A stretch of DNA of 64,000 nucleotides from Streptomyces sp. SN-593. GTDB lineage: Bacteria > Actinomycetota > Actinomycetes > Streptomycetales > Streptomycetaceae. Below the pieces are notes generated by a model that was given only the letters and a program-made list of their open reading frames with translations, was not told the origin of the DNA and did not search any database. Below, piece by piece: positions 23,945 through 31,788 of the stretch. Position 1 is the stretch's first letter. The number at the start of each line of letters is the position of its first letter. Both the position numbers and the translations under genes were made by a program. The stretch spans positions 2,487,501-2,551,500 of the forward strand of contig NZ_AP018365.1 in assembly GCF_016756395.1 (NCBI RefSeq), read 5' to 3'.

Positions 23945-23968
23945 CCGGCGGGCCCGCGGGCCCGCCGG
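23945..23968. repeat. Perfect 24-base palindrome in the terC/PEP mutase-like interval
   Basis: The 24 bases 23945-23968 equal their own reverse complement (core gggcccgcgggccc). The interval 23844-24180 has no gene; a smaller hairpin (cctgccctccggcagg, 24138-24153) lies closer to the next start. Confidence 0.7.
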
Positions 23969-24180
23969 CACCGGGGCCGTCCCAACGCGGCGTCCATCTG
24001 CGGAAGTTCCGTGACGTTTCTGCGGTGAACGGTCTAGGCCGTGCAGGTGACTAACGGCTTGCCCAACTATGCATCAAAGGCAGGCACAGGAAACGTATGG
24101 GTTTGGCAATGAAGCCGTGCCGTGTGCGACGGCCTCACCTGCCCTCCGGCAGGCGCCTTCCACCCCCACGAGGAGTCACG

Positions 24181-25050
24181 ATGAAGTTGAAGTACGGAAG
24201 CAAACTGCGCGAGGACATCGCCGCGCCGGGCACCACACCCCTGATCGGCGTCTACGACATGTACTCGGCGTCGCTGGCCGCGGAGCACTTCGACGGCATG
24301 TTCGTCTCGGGCTTCGGGTTCGCCGCGTCGTACTACGGGCTGCCCGACATCGGGTTCATCGCCTGGCCGGACATGGTGGCCTTCGTGCAGCGGCTGCGCG
24401 GCGCCTTCCCCCGCCACCACCTCCTCGTGGACATCGACGACGGCTACGTGGACCCGGAGGTGGCCTGCCACGTCGTGGAGGGTCTGGAGCGGATCGGCGC
24501 CTCGGGCGTGATCCTGGAGGACCAGAAGCGGCCCCGCCGCTGCGGCCACGCCGACGGCAAGCAGGTCCTCCCGCTGGAGGAGTACCTGGAGAAGCTGGAG
24601 ATGGTGCTCGCGACCCGCCGGGACCTGGTCGTGGTGGCGCGCACGGACGCGACGGAGGAGGAGGACATCCTGCTCCGGGCGGAGCGGCTGGCCGCCACGG
24701 ACGCCGACGTCGTCCTGGTGGACGGCGTCCGCAGCGTGGAGTGGATGCGGCGGATCCGCGCGGCGGTCGGTGACAAGCCGCTGCTGTTCAACCAGATCGC
24801 GGGCGGCAAGTCGCCCCGGCTGTCGCTGGGCGAACTGACCGAGCTCGGCATGGACGTGGCGATCTACAGCACCCCGTGCCTGTTCGCCGCGCACGCCGCG
24901 ATGGAGTCGGCGCTGCTCGAACTCAAGGCCACCGACGGCCGTCTGCCCGCCGTGGACCCCGCGCAGGGGATCGGCGTGGCGGCGTCCACGAGGCTGCTGG
25001 AGCGGAACATCGCCCGCCACCACCCGGAGCCCGAGACGGTCGGCGCATGA
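24181..25050 (+). CDS. Isocitrate lyase/PEP mutase family enzyme
   Basis: A 289-residue TIM-barrel enzyme. Metal ligands are in VDIDDGY (84-89) and LEDQ (112-115), and the loop has RRCGH (119-123), equivalent to the KKCGH of the superfamily. Members include PEP mutase, methylisocitrate lyase, oxaloacetate hydrolase and dimethylmalate lyase. The neighbourhood has no phosphonate genes, so a C-C lyase or hydrolase role is more likely than PEP mutase. ATG 24181 has a GAGGAG site. Confidence 0.85.
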   Translation: MKLKYGSKLREDIAAPGTTPLIGVYDMYSASLAAEHFDGMFVSGFGFAASYYGLPDIGFIAWPDMVAFVQRLRGAFPRHHLLVDIDDGYVDPEVACHVVEGLERIGASGVILEDQKRPRRCGHADGKQVLPLEEYLEKLEMVLATRRDLVVVARTDATEEEDILLRAERLAATDADVVLVDGVRSVEWMRRIRAAVGDKPLLFNQIAGGKSPRLSLGELTELGMDVAIYSTPCLFAAHAAMESALLELKATDGRLPAVDPAQGIGVAASTRLLERNIARHHPEPETVGA

Positions 25051-25168
25051 GCCTGCCGCGTCGGGCCGCGGGCCGCCCGCGGCCCGTCCCCGCCCCCGTC
25101 CCCGCCCACGCCACTCCCGCCGCCGGCCCGGCCGCGGGCGGGGCGGCGGGGGAAGGGCCGGTTCCCCG

Positions 25169-25462
25169 ATGAGCGCGGACTTCCCACGGGCCCGGGCACG
25201 GGCACGGACCCGGGCCCGTGCCCGTACGGTACTGCTGCTGACCGCGGCGGCGCTGGGCTGCGCCGCGGCGCCGGCGGTGGCCGACGGGAGCCTGGTCACC
25301 GTCCTGGACAACTCGCACTCCGACTCGATCCTGGAGGTGGACCGGACGGCCAACCTCCAGACCGGCCACGGCGACGCCGGCAGCGACCACGACGGCAGCG
25401 CGGTCGACGCCCTGGAGGTCCTCTTCGGCGCGGGCGGCCAGGGTGAGGACGGTGACGACTGA
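25169..25462 (+). CDS. Small secreted protein of unknown function
   Basis: A 97-residue protein. Arg-Ala repeats (residues about 7-20) precede a hydrophobic stretch and an AxA-type cleavage site (APAVADG near 38), giving a Sec signal peptide. The mature part is short, acidic, without cysteines, and ends in Asp-rich sequence; it does not match chaplins or rodlins. The Arg-Ala part is encoded by a cgggcacgggca-like repeat. It lies 118 bases after the lyase gene and may be cotranscribed. No function can be assigned. Confidence 0.6.
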   Translation: MSADFPRARARARTRARARTVLLLTAAALGCAAAPAVADGSLVTVLDNSHSDSILEVDRTANLQTGHGDAGSDHDGSAVDALEVLFGAGGQGEDGDD

Positions 25463-25584
25463 GCCGACCGGCGGAAGACGGTAGGCGTCCGCGCGGGTCC
25501 TCCGGGGTTCCCGTCACCGGGTGTTCCGGGGGATGGCGTGCGGCGCCGGGCGGTCGCGCGGCCGTGTACGCGGCCGCCCGATCC

Positions 25585-25622
25585 GGCGGGACCGCTCCGG
25601 CGCGGGCGCGGACGGTCCCGCC
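25585..25622. terminator. Hairpin downstream of the small secreted gene
   Basis: GGCGGGACCG (25585-25594) and CGGTCCCGCC (25613-25622) pair perfectly around an 18-base loop, 122 bases after the preceding stop. A terminator role is plausible. The gap 25463-25756 otherwise shows only GC-rich repeats of the gtaccgccgccgc type. Confidence 0.45.
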
Positions 25623-25756
25623 CGAGCGGGCCGGAGCCGGCCGGCGGCCGTACCGCCACCCGCACGTCCGTACCGCCGCCGCATCTCCGTACCGGCGCCG
25701 CACCGCGGAACCGGCGCCGGCACCGGTGGGTCGCCGGTGGGCTACGCTTGGTGGCC

Positions 25757-25813
25757 ATGACGACCGGGACGGCATCGCGCCACACACGGATGGGTGACCC
25801 GGCCCTCCTCTGA
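25757..25813 (+). CDS. Possible leaderless 18-residue leader peptide
   Basis: ATG 25757 opens a short frame, MTTGTASRHTRMGDPALL, ending in TGA at 25813. A TACGCT -10-like element (25743-25748) ends eight bases before the ATG, so a transcript would start at or next to the start codon. A GC hairpin follows 8 bases after the stop, and the dienelactone hydrolase gene begins 119 bases after the stop. This arrangement looks like a leader-peptide attenuator but is unproven. Confidence 0.35.
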   Translation: MTTGTASRHTRMGDPALL

Positions 25814-25820
25814 GCGCCGC

Positions 25821-25840
25821 GCGGGCCGCTGCGGGCCCGC
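25821..25840 (+). promoter_or_regulatory. Candidate attenuator hairpin upstream of the dienelactone hydrolase
   Basis: GCGGGCC (25821-25827) and GGCCCGC (25834-25840) pair around a 6-base loop directly after the putative leader peptide. It lies 92 bases before the hydrolase start. Confidence 0.35.
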
Positions 25841-25932
25841 TGTTCGATCGAGGCTCCCCCGCCCCCGCGCGGGCTCCGCCTCCGTCGCGTTGATCACAGG
25901 CTCGGCACATCAACCGCGACAGGAGACCCCCC

Positions 25933-26685
25933 ATGCCCGCCAAGACGCTGCGCGTTCCCACCCCGGACGGCCAGGCCGACGCCTTCGCCGCCTTCCCCGA
26001 CGACGGCGAGCGGCACCCCTGGGTGCTGCTCTACACGGACCTCTTCGGGGTGCGGCCGGTGCTGGAGGAAAGGGCCCGCGAACTGGCCGAGCGCGGCTAC
26101 TACGTGCTCGTCCCCAACCTCTTCTACCGGCACGGCCCGGCACCGGTGACCGAACTGCCCGCGTACATCGGGGAGGACGTGCGGCCGGCGATCGTCGACC
26201 GGCTGCTGCCCCTCGTCCAGGAGCACACCACCGACAGGGTCCTGCGGGACGCCGACGCCTACGTCGGCTTCCTCACCGCGCAGGCCGAGGTCAGCGCCGG
26301 ACCGGGCGCCGTGGTCGGCTACTGCGTGGGCGCGCCCCTGGCGCTGCGCACCGCGGCGGCCCACCCCGACCAGGTGGCCGCCCTCGCCGGGTTCCACCCC
26401 GGCTTCATGGTGGTGAACGGGCCCGACAGCCCGCACCGCCTCATCCCCCGACTCGCCGCACGCGTCCACCTCGGGCTGTCCGAGGGCGGCGACATGGCGC
26501 CCGCGGCGGCCGCCGAACTCGATCGGGCGCTGGACGCCGCCGGGGTCGACTACACGATGGAGGTCTATCCCGACACCATCCACGGCTTCACCATGTCCGA
26601 CACCGACGCCTTCAGCCCCACCGGACTTGAGCGCCACTGGGACCGCCTGCTGTCCCTCCTCGACACAGCCCTGGCTCACGGCTGA
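25933..26685 (+). CDS. Dienelactone hydrolase family protein
   Basis: A 250-residue alpha/beta hydrolase. The nucleophile is Cys131 in GYCVGAP, as in dienelactone hydrolases, with Asp187 (GGDMAP) and His217 (HGFT) completing the triad. The enzyme is cytosolic; the family opens lactone rings of aromatic breakdown products, but many actinobacterial members have no known substrate. ATG 25933 has AGGAG. It ends at a very strong bidirectional terminator, which separates it from the polyketide cluster regulator. Confidence 0.9.
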   Translation: MPAKTLRVPTPDGQADAFAAFPDDGERHPWVLLYTDLFGVRPVLEERARELAERGYYVLVPNLFYRHGPAPVTELPAYIGEDVRPAIVDRLLPLVQEHTTDRVLRDADAYVGFLTAQAEVSAGPGAVVGYCVGAPLALRTAAAHPDQVAALAGFHPGFMVVNGPDSPHRLIPRLAARVHLGLSEGGDMAPAAAAELDRALDAAGVDYTMEVYPDTIHGFTMSDTDAFSPTGLERHWDRLLSLLDTALAHG

Positions 26686-26690
26686 GGCAC

Positions 26691-26740
26691 CGCGGCCGGT
26701 CCGCCCGTCCCCCGGCCGGGGGTCGGGCGGACCGGCCGCG
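26691..26740. terminator. Cruciform-like bidirectional terminator
   Basis: Arms 26691-26707 and 26724-26740 are perfect 17-base complements. The 16 bases between them contain a perfect 14-base palindrome (cccccggccggggg). The whole 50 bases are thus almost one palindrome. It lies between a plus gene and the minus-strand regulator and marks the left edge of the cluster. Confidence 0.85.
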
Positions 26741-26814
26741 TGCGCCGGGCCCGCGTGTCCCGGTCCCGCCCGCGCCGGCCGCACCCACGCCGACCACACC
26801 CGCGACGGCCGCCC

Positions 26815-27471
26815 TCACCCGTGGCCGAAGCGGAAGCCGACCCCGCGCACCGTGCGGATCCACGAGTAGCCGCCGAGCTTCCCCCGGAGGGAGCTCACGT
26901 GCGTGTCTATGGTGCGGCTCGCCTCGGACCAGTCGTCGTCCCACACCTCCGACATGAGCTGCCGGCGCGAGAAGATGGCGTCCGGCTTCGACGCCAGCAG
27001 GGCGAGCAGGTCGAACTCCTTGCGGGTGAGTTCCACCGCCCGGCCGTGCAGCGTGACCTCCCGGGTGGAGAGGTTGACCTGCAACGGGCCGCGGGTGACG
27101 ACGGCCGCGGTCGGCCTGGCGTGCGCGCGGCGCATCACGGCCTGGATGCGCGCCAGCAGCTCCGAGAAGCCGTAGGGCTTGCCCAGGTAGTCGTCCAGCC
27201 CGGCCTGGAGCCCGATGACGCGGTCCATCTCGGTGTCGCGCTTGCTCACGGCGATGATCGGCACGTCGCAGTGGTCCCGGAGGCGCCGGGTGATCTCCAG
27301 CCCGTCGAGATCGCGCAGGTCGAGGTTGAGCACCACGAGATCCGCCTCCTTCGACGCCGACATCGCGTCGTACCCTTCGCCGACGGCCTGCACCTCGTAT
27401 CCATGTCGACGCAGGTCGCGAGTAAGGACCTCGGCCGCTTCCGTGTCGTCCTCAACCAATAGCAGGCGCAC
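26815..27471 (-). CDS. Atypical OmpR/PhoB-type response regulator (Asn in place of phospho-Asp)
   Basis: A 218-residue regulator with receiver domain (1-115) and winged-helix DNA-binding domain (about 125-218, ending TRKEFDLLALL, IDTHVSSLRGKL, IRTVRGVGFRF). The acidic pocket (E7, D8, D9), the Ser (AVSKRD) and Lys (GKPYG) are kept, but the phospho-acceptor in VVLNLDL is Asn49 instead of Asp. No sensor kinase gene is adjacent. Such atypical regulators (JadR1 is the model) control angucycline clusters and may bind pathway products instead of phosphate. GTG 27471 has GGGGAG upstream. I infer that it activates the polyketide cluster to its right. Confidence 0.88.
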   Translation of the reverse strand: MRLLLVEDDTEAAEVLTRDLRRHGYEVQAVGEGYDAMSASKEADLVVLNLDLRDLDGLEITRRLRDHCDVPIIAVSKRDTEMDRVIGLQAGLDDYLGKPYGFSELLARIQAVMRRAHARPTAAVVTRGPLQVNLSTREVTLHGRAVELTRKEFDLLALLASKPDAIFSRRQLMSEVWDDDWSEASRTIDTHVSSLRGKLGGYSWIRTVRGVGFRFGHG

Positions 27472-28482
27472 CTAAACGCTCCCCGTTACGTCGTTCGCTG
27501 CAGGTGAGAATTCCGCTTCGATAAGCAAAACGGGTAACCGCATACACATAACAGAAGAAAAAGAAGGTATGGGCGTGGGAAGTAGTCGGACGTGGACGTT
27601 GTCAGTTCTTGACTAAAATTAACCCACTTCATCCGAGCCGTCAACTGCATTTACATTCCGTAAAGAATCAGCAAACCAGTCAACCATGCCGCACATTCGA
27701 TGGTGCCACACCGCCACGCCATCCATGGGCCGACAATCCGGACGAAGGTCGCAGGCCCGTCCCAACGGAGCGGTTCCCCCAAAAGCCGACCGCGCCCCGA
27801 ACCGGTCACCGGGGCCGCTCCGCAGAAATGCCCCCACCCCGCGGAACGACGTGCACCACCCGGATCGGAACGCCGACCGCGGCCTCCCCGACCGCGAACG
27901 GTGAACTTTCACGAACCGCCGCCACCAGATGTGAGACGGATCTCGTTTGACAGGCCCCCCGTATATCCCTCCGAGATCGCGAGCGGAGAAAATACTCAGT
28001 CGCGAGCCACGCTATCAAGCGGCAATCGAGTGGCAAGAAGTCGCAACCGGAATAGGTCAGGCGACGGAAACGGCATTTTGGCATAATCCACCGCATCACC
28101 GAAACGCCGGGCCCGAGCGAATCCGCCGCCGGTAGCACCGGTCGGCGGGAAAGTAAACAGTGCGACCAGCAGGCACAGGGAGCGGCGACCGGCCGGCACC
28201 GCTCCGGGCGGCCGTTGGCTGTGGTCTACACGTTCATCGGCGCCCCGCCGTGCGACCGATCGGCCGAAAATCGATCACGAAGCGTCCGAAATGCGAGGGA
28301 AGTCGATCGGATCCGGTCGATCGACATATGCAGGAAAACTCCATCAAGGAAACGCAAACTCTACTACAGAAAATCGACACCGGGCGAACATCCCACCCTT
28401 CGGAGTTCAACCCTCGACCTACAACACCCGCTCCGTCCGGGGGCGGGACGGCGAAACACGACACGTCGGAACGGGGTCGACC
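27472..28482. other. Long low-GC noncoding region at the cluster edge
   Basis: About 1 kb without a convincing gene; the short frames inside show no codon bias or known motif. By hand count, 27541-27660 is about 45% G+C, far below its surroundings. It contains an A/G run (agaagaaaaagaagg, 27552-27566), a TA-rich stretch (gactaaaattaaccc), and near the right end two GTCGATCG copies 14 bases apart (28302-28309, 28316-28323) among further gatcg words. It should hold the promoters of the minus-strand regulator and of the gene at 28483. Confidence 0.6.
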
Positions 28483-29451
28483 ATGACGCACGACTCGGAG
28501 CGCACGGCACGAGTGGGCTGCGAAGGGGTGGTGTGCCGCGGCCGGAGCGGAGTGCCCGGGCAGGCGCGGGCACTCGCCCCGGCGGGGAGCCTGCTCTGCC
28601 CGGCCTGCGTCCTCCGCCTGACCGCCGATCTGCGGCGGATGCCCCGCCTGTACGACGAGTGCGCGCGGCTGCTCGGGGGCTCCGACCGTCCGCGCGAACG
28701 CACCTCCGGCGGCGGCTCGCCGACCGGACTCCCGTTCAACACCGCGGCGGCCGAAGCGCGTTCGGCGCTCGTCTCCCTCCTGCGCTCCTGGGCCCGGCTG
28801 GTCGTCGAGGAGCGGGTGGTCGCGCCGCCCCGGGACACCGTGGCCGGCGCCGTCGCGTTCCTGGTCCGGCACGTCGAATGGCTGGCCGCCCACGACGCCG
28901 CGGGCGAGCTGACCGAGGAGGTGGCGCGCGCGGTACGCCGGGCACGGCGGGTGACCGACCCCTCCCCCGGTCGGAGCGTACGCGTCGGGACCTGCGTGGT
29001 GGCGGAGTGCGGGGGCGGGCTGACGGCCGTGGCGCGCGGCGGGCGTGACGGCGCGGTGGTCGAGGTCCGCTGCGCCGCGGTCGCCTCGCACCGCTGGTCC
29101 GGCCGGGAGTGGATGGCGCTGGGCGGCGGCGCGGTGGCGGCGCCGCGGGAGGACGGCGGGGAGCCGGCGGAGCAACCGGGGTCGGTGGGACGACCAGGGC
29201 CGGCTGAGCAGCCGGAGCCGACGGGACCGCCGGAGCGGATTGCCGACCGGGCGCAGGCCGTGCAGTGGTTGAGCCCGCGGGACGTCTCCCTGCTGTGGGG
29301 GATTCCCTCCGGCAGCGTCTACCGCCGCGCCAGCGAGCAGAAGTGGCGGCGGCGCAGCGGCAAAGGCCGCACCTTCTACTGGAAGGAGGACGTCCTGCGG
29401 TCCGTCGGAGCCGACGGGGGCGACGGGGGCGACGGGGGCGAGGAATCCTGA
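28483..29451 (+). CDS. Zinc-ribbon/HTH protein of unknown function
   Basis: A 322-residue protein. The first 50 residues contain C13, C18, C39 and C42, a CX4C...CX2C zinc-ribbon-like set. A helical middle follows, then a low-complexity linker of Glu/Pro/Gly (about 220-255), and a C-terminal MerR/excisionase-like helix-turn-helix (WLSPRDVSLLWGIPSGSVYRRASEQKW). Proteins of this shape occur in Streptomyces and their phages as small DNA-binding proteins, but no integrase or phage gene is near. ATG 28483 marks the start of coding bias. Its terminator lies 18 bases after the stop, so it is its own transcription unit beside the cluster; a regulatory role is possible. Confidence 0.72.
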   Translation: MTHDSERTARVGCEGVVCRGRSGVPGQARALAPAGSLLCPACVLRLTADLRRMPRLYDECARLLGGSDRPRERTSGGGSPTGLPFNTAAAEARSALVSLLRSWARLVVEERVVAPPRDTVAGAVAFLVRHVEWLAAHDAAGELTEEVARAVRRARRVTDPSPGRSVRVGTCVVAECGGGLTAVARGGRDGAVVEVRCAAVASHRWSGREWMALGGGAVAAPREDGGEPAEQPGSVGRPGPAEQPEPTGPPERIADRAQAVQWLSPRDVSLLWGIPSGSVYRRASEQKWRRRSGKGRTFYWKEDVLRSVGADGGDGGDGGEES

Positions 29452-29468
29452 CGCTCCGGCAGAATCGC

Positions 29469-29496
29469 GCGGGCACGGCCTCCTGGCCGTGCCCGC
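29469..29496 (+). terminator. Terminator after the zinc-ribbon/HTH gene
   Basis: GCGGGCACGGCC (29469-29480) and GGCCGTGCCCGC (29485-29496) form a perfect 12-base stem with a TCCT loop, followed by tctcg. Confidence 0.85.
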
Positions 29497-29500
29497 TCTC

Positions 29501-29548
29501 GTCGGTGTCCGTTCTCGTCGGTGTCCGTTCTCGTCGGCGTCCGTTCTC
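29501..29548. repeat. Three tandem 16-base repeats upstream of the polyketide operon
   Basis: Three copies of GTCGGTGTCCGTTCTC, the third with one change, run head to tail just after the terminator. The 630 bases from here to the cyclase gene hold no gene. Regular spacing suggests a direct-repeat binding array or a replication-slippage repeat. Confidence 0.75.
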
Positions 29549-29753
29549 GTGGGCGCCTGCTTCCGTCGCGCGTGCGACACGGAAGTCCGCCCGGGTTTCC
29601 CGTTTCCGGCGGGAACGCGGCCCCGGCACCGGGAAATCTGCAAGCGGGCGGGCGGCGTCGCATCCGCACTCCGGCCAGGGGGAACGGCCGGGGAACGCCG
29701 GGCGACTTGACCTTTCTCTGACATCGGCCTGTCGTTCCTTCGGGAAAGCTGAA

Positions 29754-29782
29754 TTGACATCCCCGACTTCCCCGAAGAGGAT
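29754..29782 (+). promoter_or_regulatory. Candidate promoter of the polyketide operon
   Basis: TTGACA (29754-29759), 17 bases, then GAGGAT (29777-29782). The -35 is consensus, the -10 partial. The leader to the cyclase gene would be about 395 bases. A similar TTGACA element occurs before the oxidase gene at 50118. Confidence 0.45.
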
Positions 29783-30184
29783 GTTCACTATCTTCCTCAG
29801 CACTGTGCCGATCGGCCGGACGGAACACGTGCCGGGCCTTTTCCGGAATGCTCCGCACAGGCGGACCGCCGTGCCGTACCGGTGACTTCGGAAGCGGCGG
29901 GGAAGCGCACGCACGGAATTCGGTCGCCGCGGCGCCGGTTCGCCCGCCGCCTCGCCCGCAGATTGTTCCGCAGGTTGTTCCGCCCACGGATCGTCCCGCC
30001 CCGGGCTGTTTCGCCCGCCGGCCGTTCCGGCCGCCTTTTCGCAGCGGCGGACGCGTGCCCGGGCCGCCCGGAAAAGCCGTCACGACGTCGTCACGGCACG
30101 TGCCATCCCGTTCCGCCGTTCCGCGTTGCGCGGTCCCGCGACGGCAGGCACCCCGGATCCGACCGTAACGACAAGGAGATGTGG

Positions 30185-30511
30185 ATGCACAGCACGTTGA
30201 TCGTGGCCCGGATGGAAACCCACTCGGCCGCGGAGGTCGCGAAGCTGTTCGGCGCGTTCGACACCACGGAGATGCCGCACCGGATGGGAACCCGGCGCCG
30301 CCAACTCTTCTCGTACCGCGGCCTGTACTTCCATCTGCAGGACTTCGACGGCGAGGACGGCGGCGAACGCATCGAGGAGGCGAAGACCGACCCCCGGTTC
30401 GTCGCCATCAGCGACGACCTGAAGCCGCTCATCACCGCCTACGACCCGGCCACCTGGCGCTCCCCCGCCGACGCCATGGCGCACCGCTTCTACCACTGGG
30501 CCGCGCGGTGA
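30185..30511 (+). CDS. TcmI-like polyketide cyclase (angucycline type)
   Basis: A 108-residue dimeric alpha/beta-barrel cyclase of the TcmI family, normal length about 109. Motifs include HSTLIVARM at the start, [18 protein letters not shown] and [12 protein letters not shown]. In angucycline clusters (JadI, UrdF) a homologue at this position shapes the later rings of the decaketide. AAGGAG at 30173-30178 favours ATG 30185 over ATG 30179. The stop overlaps the KS-alpha start (GTGA). First gene of the main biosynthetic operon. Confidence 0.9.
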   Translation: MHSTLIVARMETHSAAEVAKLFGAFDTTEMPHRMGTRRRQLFSYRGLYFHLQDFDGEDGGERIEEAKTDPRFVAISDDLKPLITAYDPATWRSPADAMAHRFYHWAAR

Positions 30512-31788
30512 GCGCGCCGCACGGCCGGCGGGTCGTCATCACCGGAATCGGCGTCACCGCGCCGCGGGGCGTGGGCGTCAAGGACTTCTGGAGCCTGCTG
30601 ACCGACGGCCGCAGCGCCACCCGCCGGATCAGCTTCTTCGACCCGTCGCCCTTCCGCTCGCAGGTCGCCGCGGAGGTCGACTTCGACGCCGAACTCCTCG
30701 GGCTGAGCAGCCAGGAGATCCGACGGATGGACCGGGCCGCGCAGTTCGCCGTGGTGACGGCGCGCGAGGCGATGGCCGACAGCGGGCTGGACTTCGGCAC
30801 CCTGGACCCGCACCGCACCGGCGTGACGATCGGCAGCGCGGTCGGCGCGACCACGGGGCTGGACGAGGAGTACCGCACGGTCAGCGACAGCGGCCGGCTC
30901 GACCTCGTGGACCACACCTACGCCGTCCCGCACCTCTACAACTACCTGGTGCCCAGCTCCTTCGCCGTCGAGGTGGCGTGGGCGGTGGGCGCCGAGGGCC
31001 CGGCCACGGTGGTCTCCACCGGCTGCACCTCCGGGCTGGACGCGGTGGGCTACGCCACCGAGCTGATCCGCGAGGGCTCGGCCGACGTGATGGTGGCCGG
31101 CGCGGCGGACGCCCCCATCTCACCGATCACCGTCGCCTGCTTCGACGCGATCAAGGCGACCACCCCGCGCAACGACGACCCGGAGCACGCCTCCCGCCCC
31201 TTCGACCGGACCCGGGACGGATTCGTCCTGGGCGAGGGATCGGCCGTCTTCGTCCTGGAGGAGCTGGACAGCGCCAGGCGCCGCGGCGCGCACATCTACG
31301 CCGAGGTCGCCGGCTACGCCACCCGGTCCAACGCCTTCCACATGACGGGCCTGCGCCCCGACGGGCGGGAGATGGCCGAGGCGATCCGCGTCGCCCTCGA
31401 CGAGGCCCGGCTCGACCCGCACGACGTCGACTACGTCAACGCGCACGGCTCGGGCACCTACCAGAACGACCGGCACGAGACCGCCGCCCTCAAGCGCGGC
31501 CTGGGCACGCACGCCCACCGGGTGCCCGTCAGCTCGATCAAGTCGATGGTCGGCCACTCGCTGGGCGCGATCGGCTCGATCGAGATCGCGGCGAGCGCGC
31601 TCGCGATGGAGCACCACGTGGTGCCGCCGACCGCCAACCTGCACACGCCCGACCCCGAGTGCGACCTGGACTACGTGCCGTTGACGGCACGCGACTGGCG
31701 GACCGACGCCGTGCTCACGGTGGGCAGCGGCTTCGGCGGCTTCCAGAGCGCGATGGTGCTGGCCCGTCCCGGAAGGAGCGAGACATGA
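30508..31788 (+). CDS. Type II PKS ketosynthase alpha (KS-alpha)
   Basis: A 426-residue ketosynthase that condenses malonyl-ACP units with KS-beta. The active-site Cys is Cys173 in [10 protein letters not shown]; catalytic histidines are in NAHGSGT and VGHSLGA, with the Lys in SIKSM. Length is normal. GTG 30508 overlaps the cyclase stop, and its end overlaps the KS-beta start (ATGA), which couples synthesis of the two subunits. Cytosolic, forms a heterodimer. Confidence 0.97.
   Translation: MSAPHGRRVVITGIGVTAPRGVGVKDFWSLLTDGRSATRRISFFDPSPFRSQVAAEVDFDAELLGLSSQEIRRMDRAAQFAVVTAREAMADSGLDFGTLDPHRTGVTIGSAVGATTGLDEEYRTVSDSGRLDLVDHTYAVPHLYNYLVPSSFAVEVAWAVGAEGPATVVSTGCTSGLDAVGYATELIREGSADVMVAGAADAPISPITVACFDAIKATTPRNDDPEHASRPFDRTRDGFVLGEGSAVFVLEELDSARRRGAHIYAEVAGYATRSNAFHMTGLRPDGREMAEAIRVALDEARLDPHDVDYVNAHGSGTYQNDRHETAALKRGLGTHAHRVPVSSIKSMVGHSLGAIGSIEIAASALAMEHHVVPPTANLHTPDPECDLDYVPLTARDWRTDAVLTVGSGFGGFQSAMVLARPGRSET

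Noticed and set aside
24181..25050. Phosphonate biosynthesis via PEP mutase
   Set aside because: No phosphonopyruvate decarboxylase or other phosphonate gene is near; the superfamily has many non-phosphonate members.
27609..28135. Several short frames in the low-GC region
   Set aside because: No ribosome-binding sites, no codon bias and no motif; overlapping on both strands.
29501..29548. CRISPR or integron-like repeat
   Set aside because: Only three 16-base units without spacers, and no cas or integrase gene nearby.
28234..29760. Minus-strand frame of 508 codons over the zinc-ribbon/HTH gene
   Set aside because: Lacks recognisable motifs and runs through a terminator and tandem repeats, while the plus-strand gene has Cys motifs, an HTH and a terminator in place.
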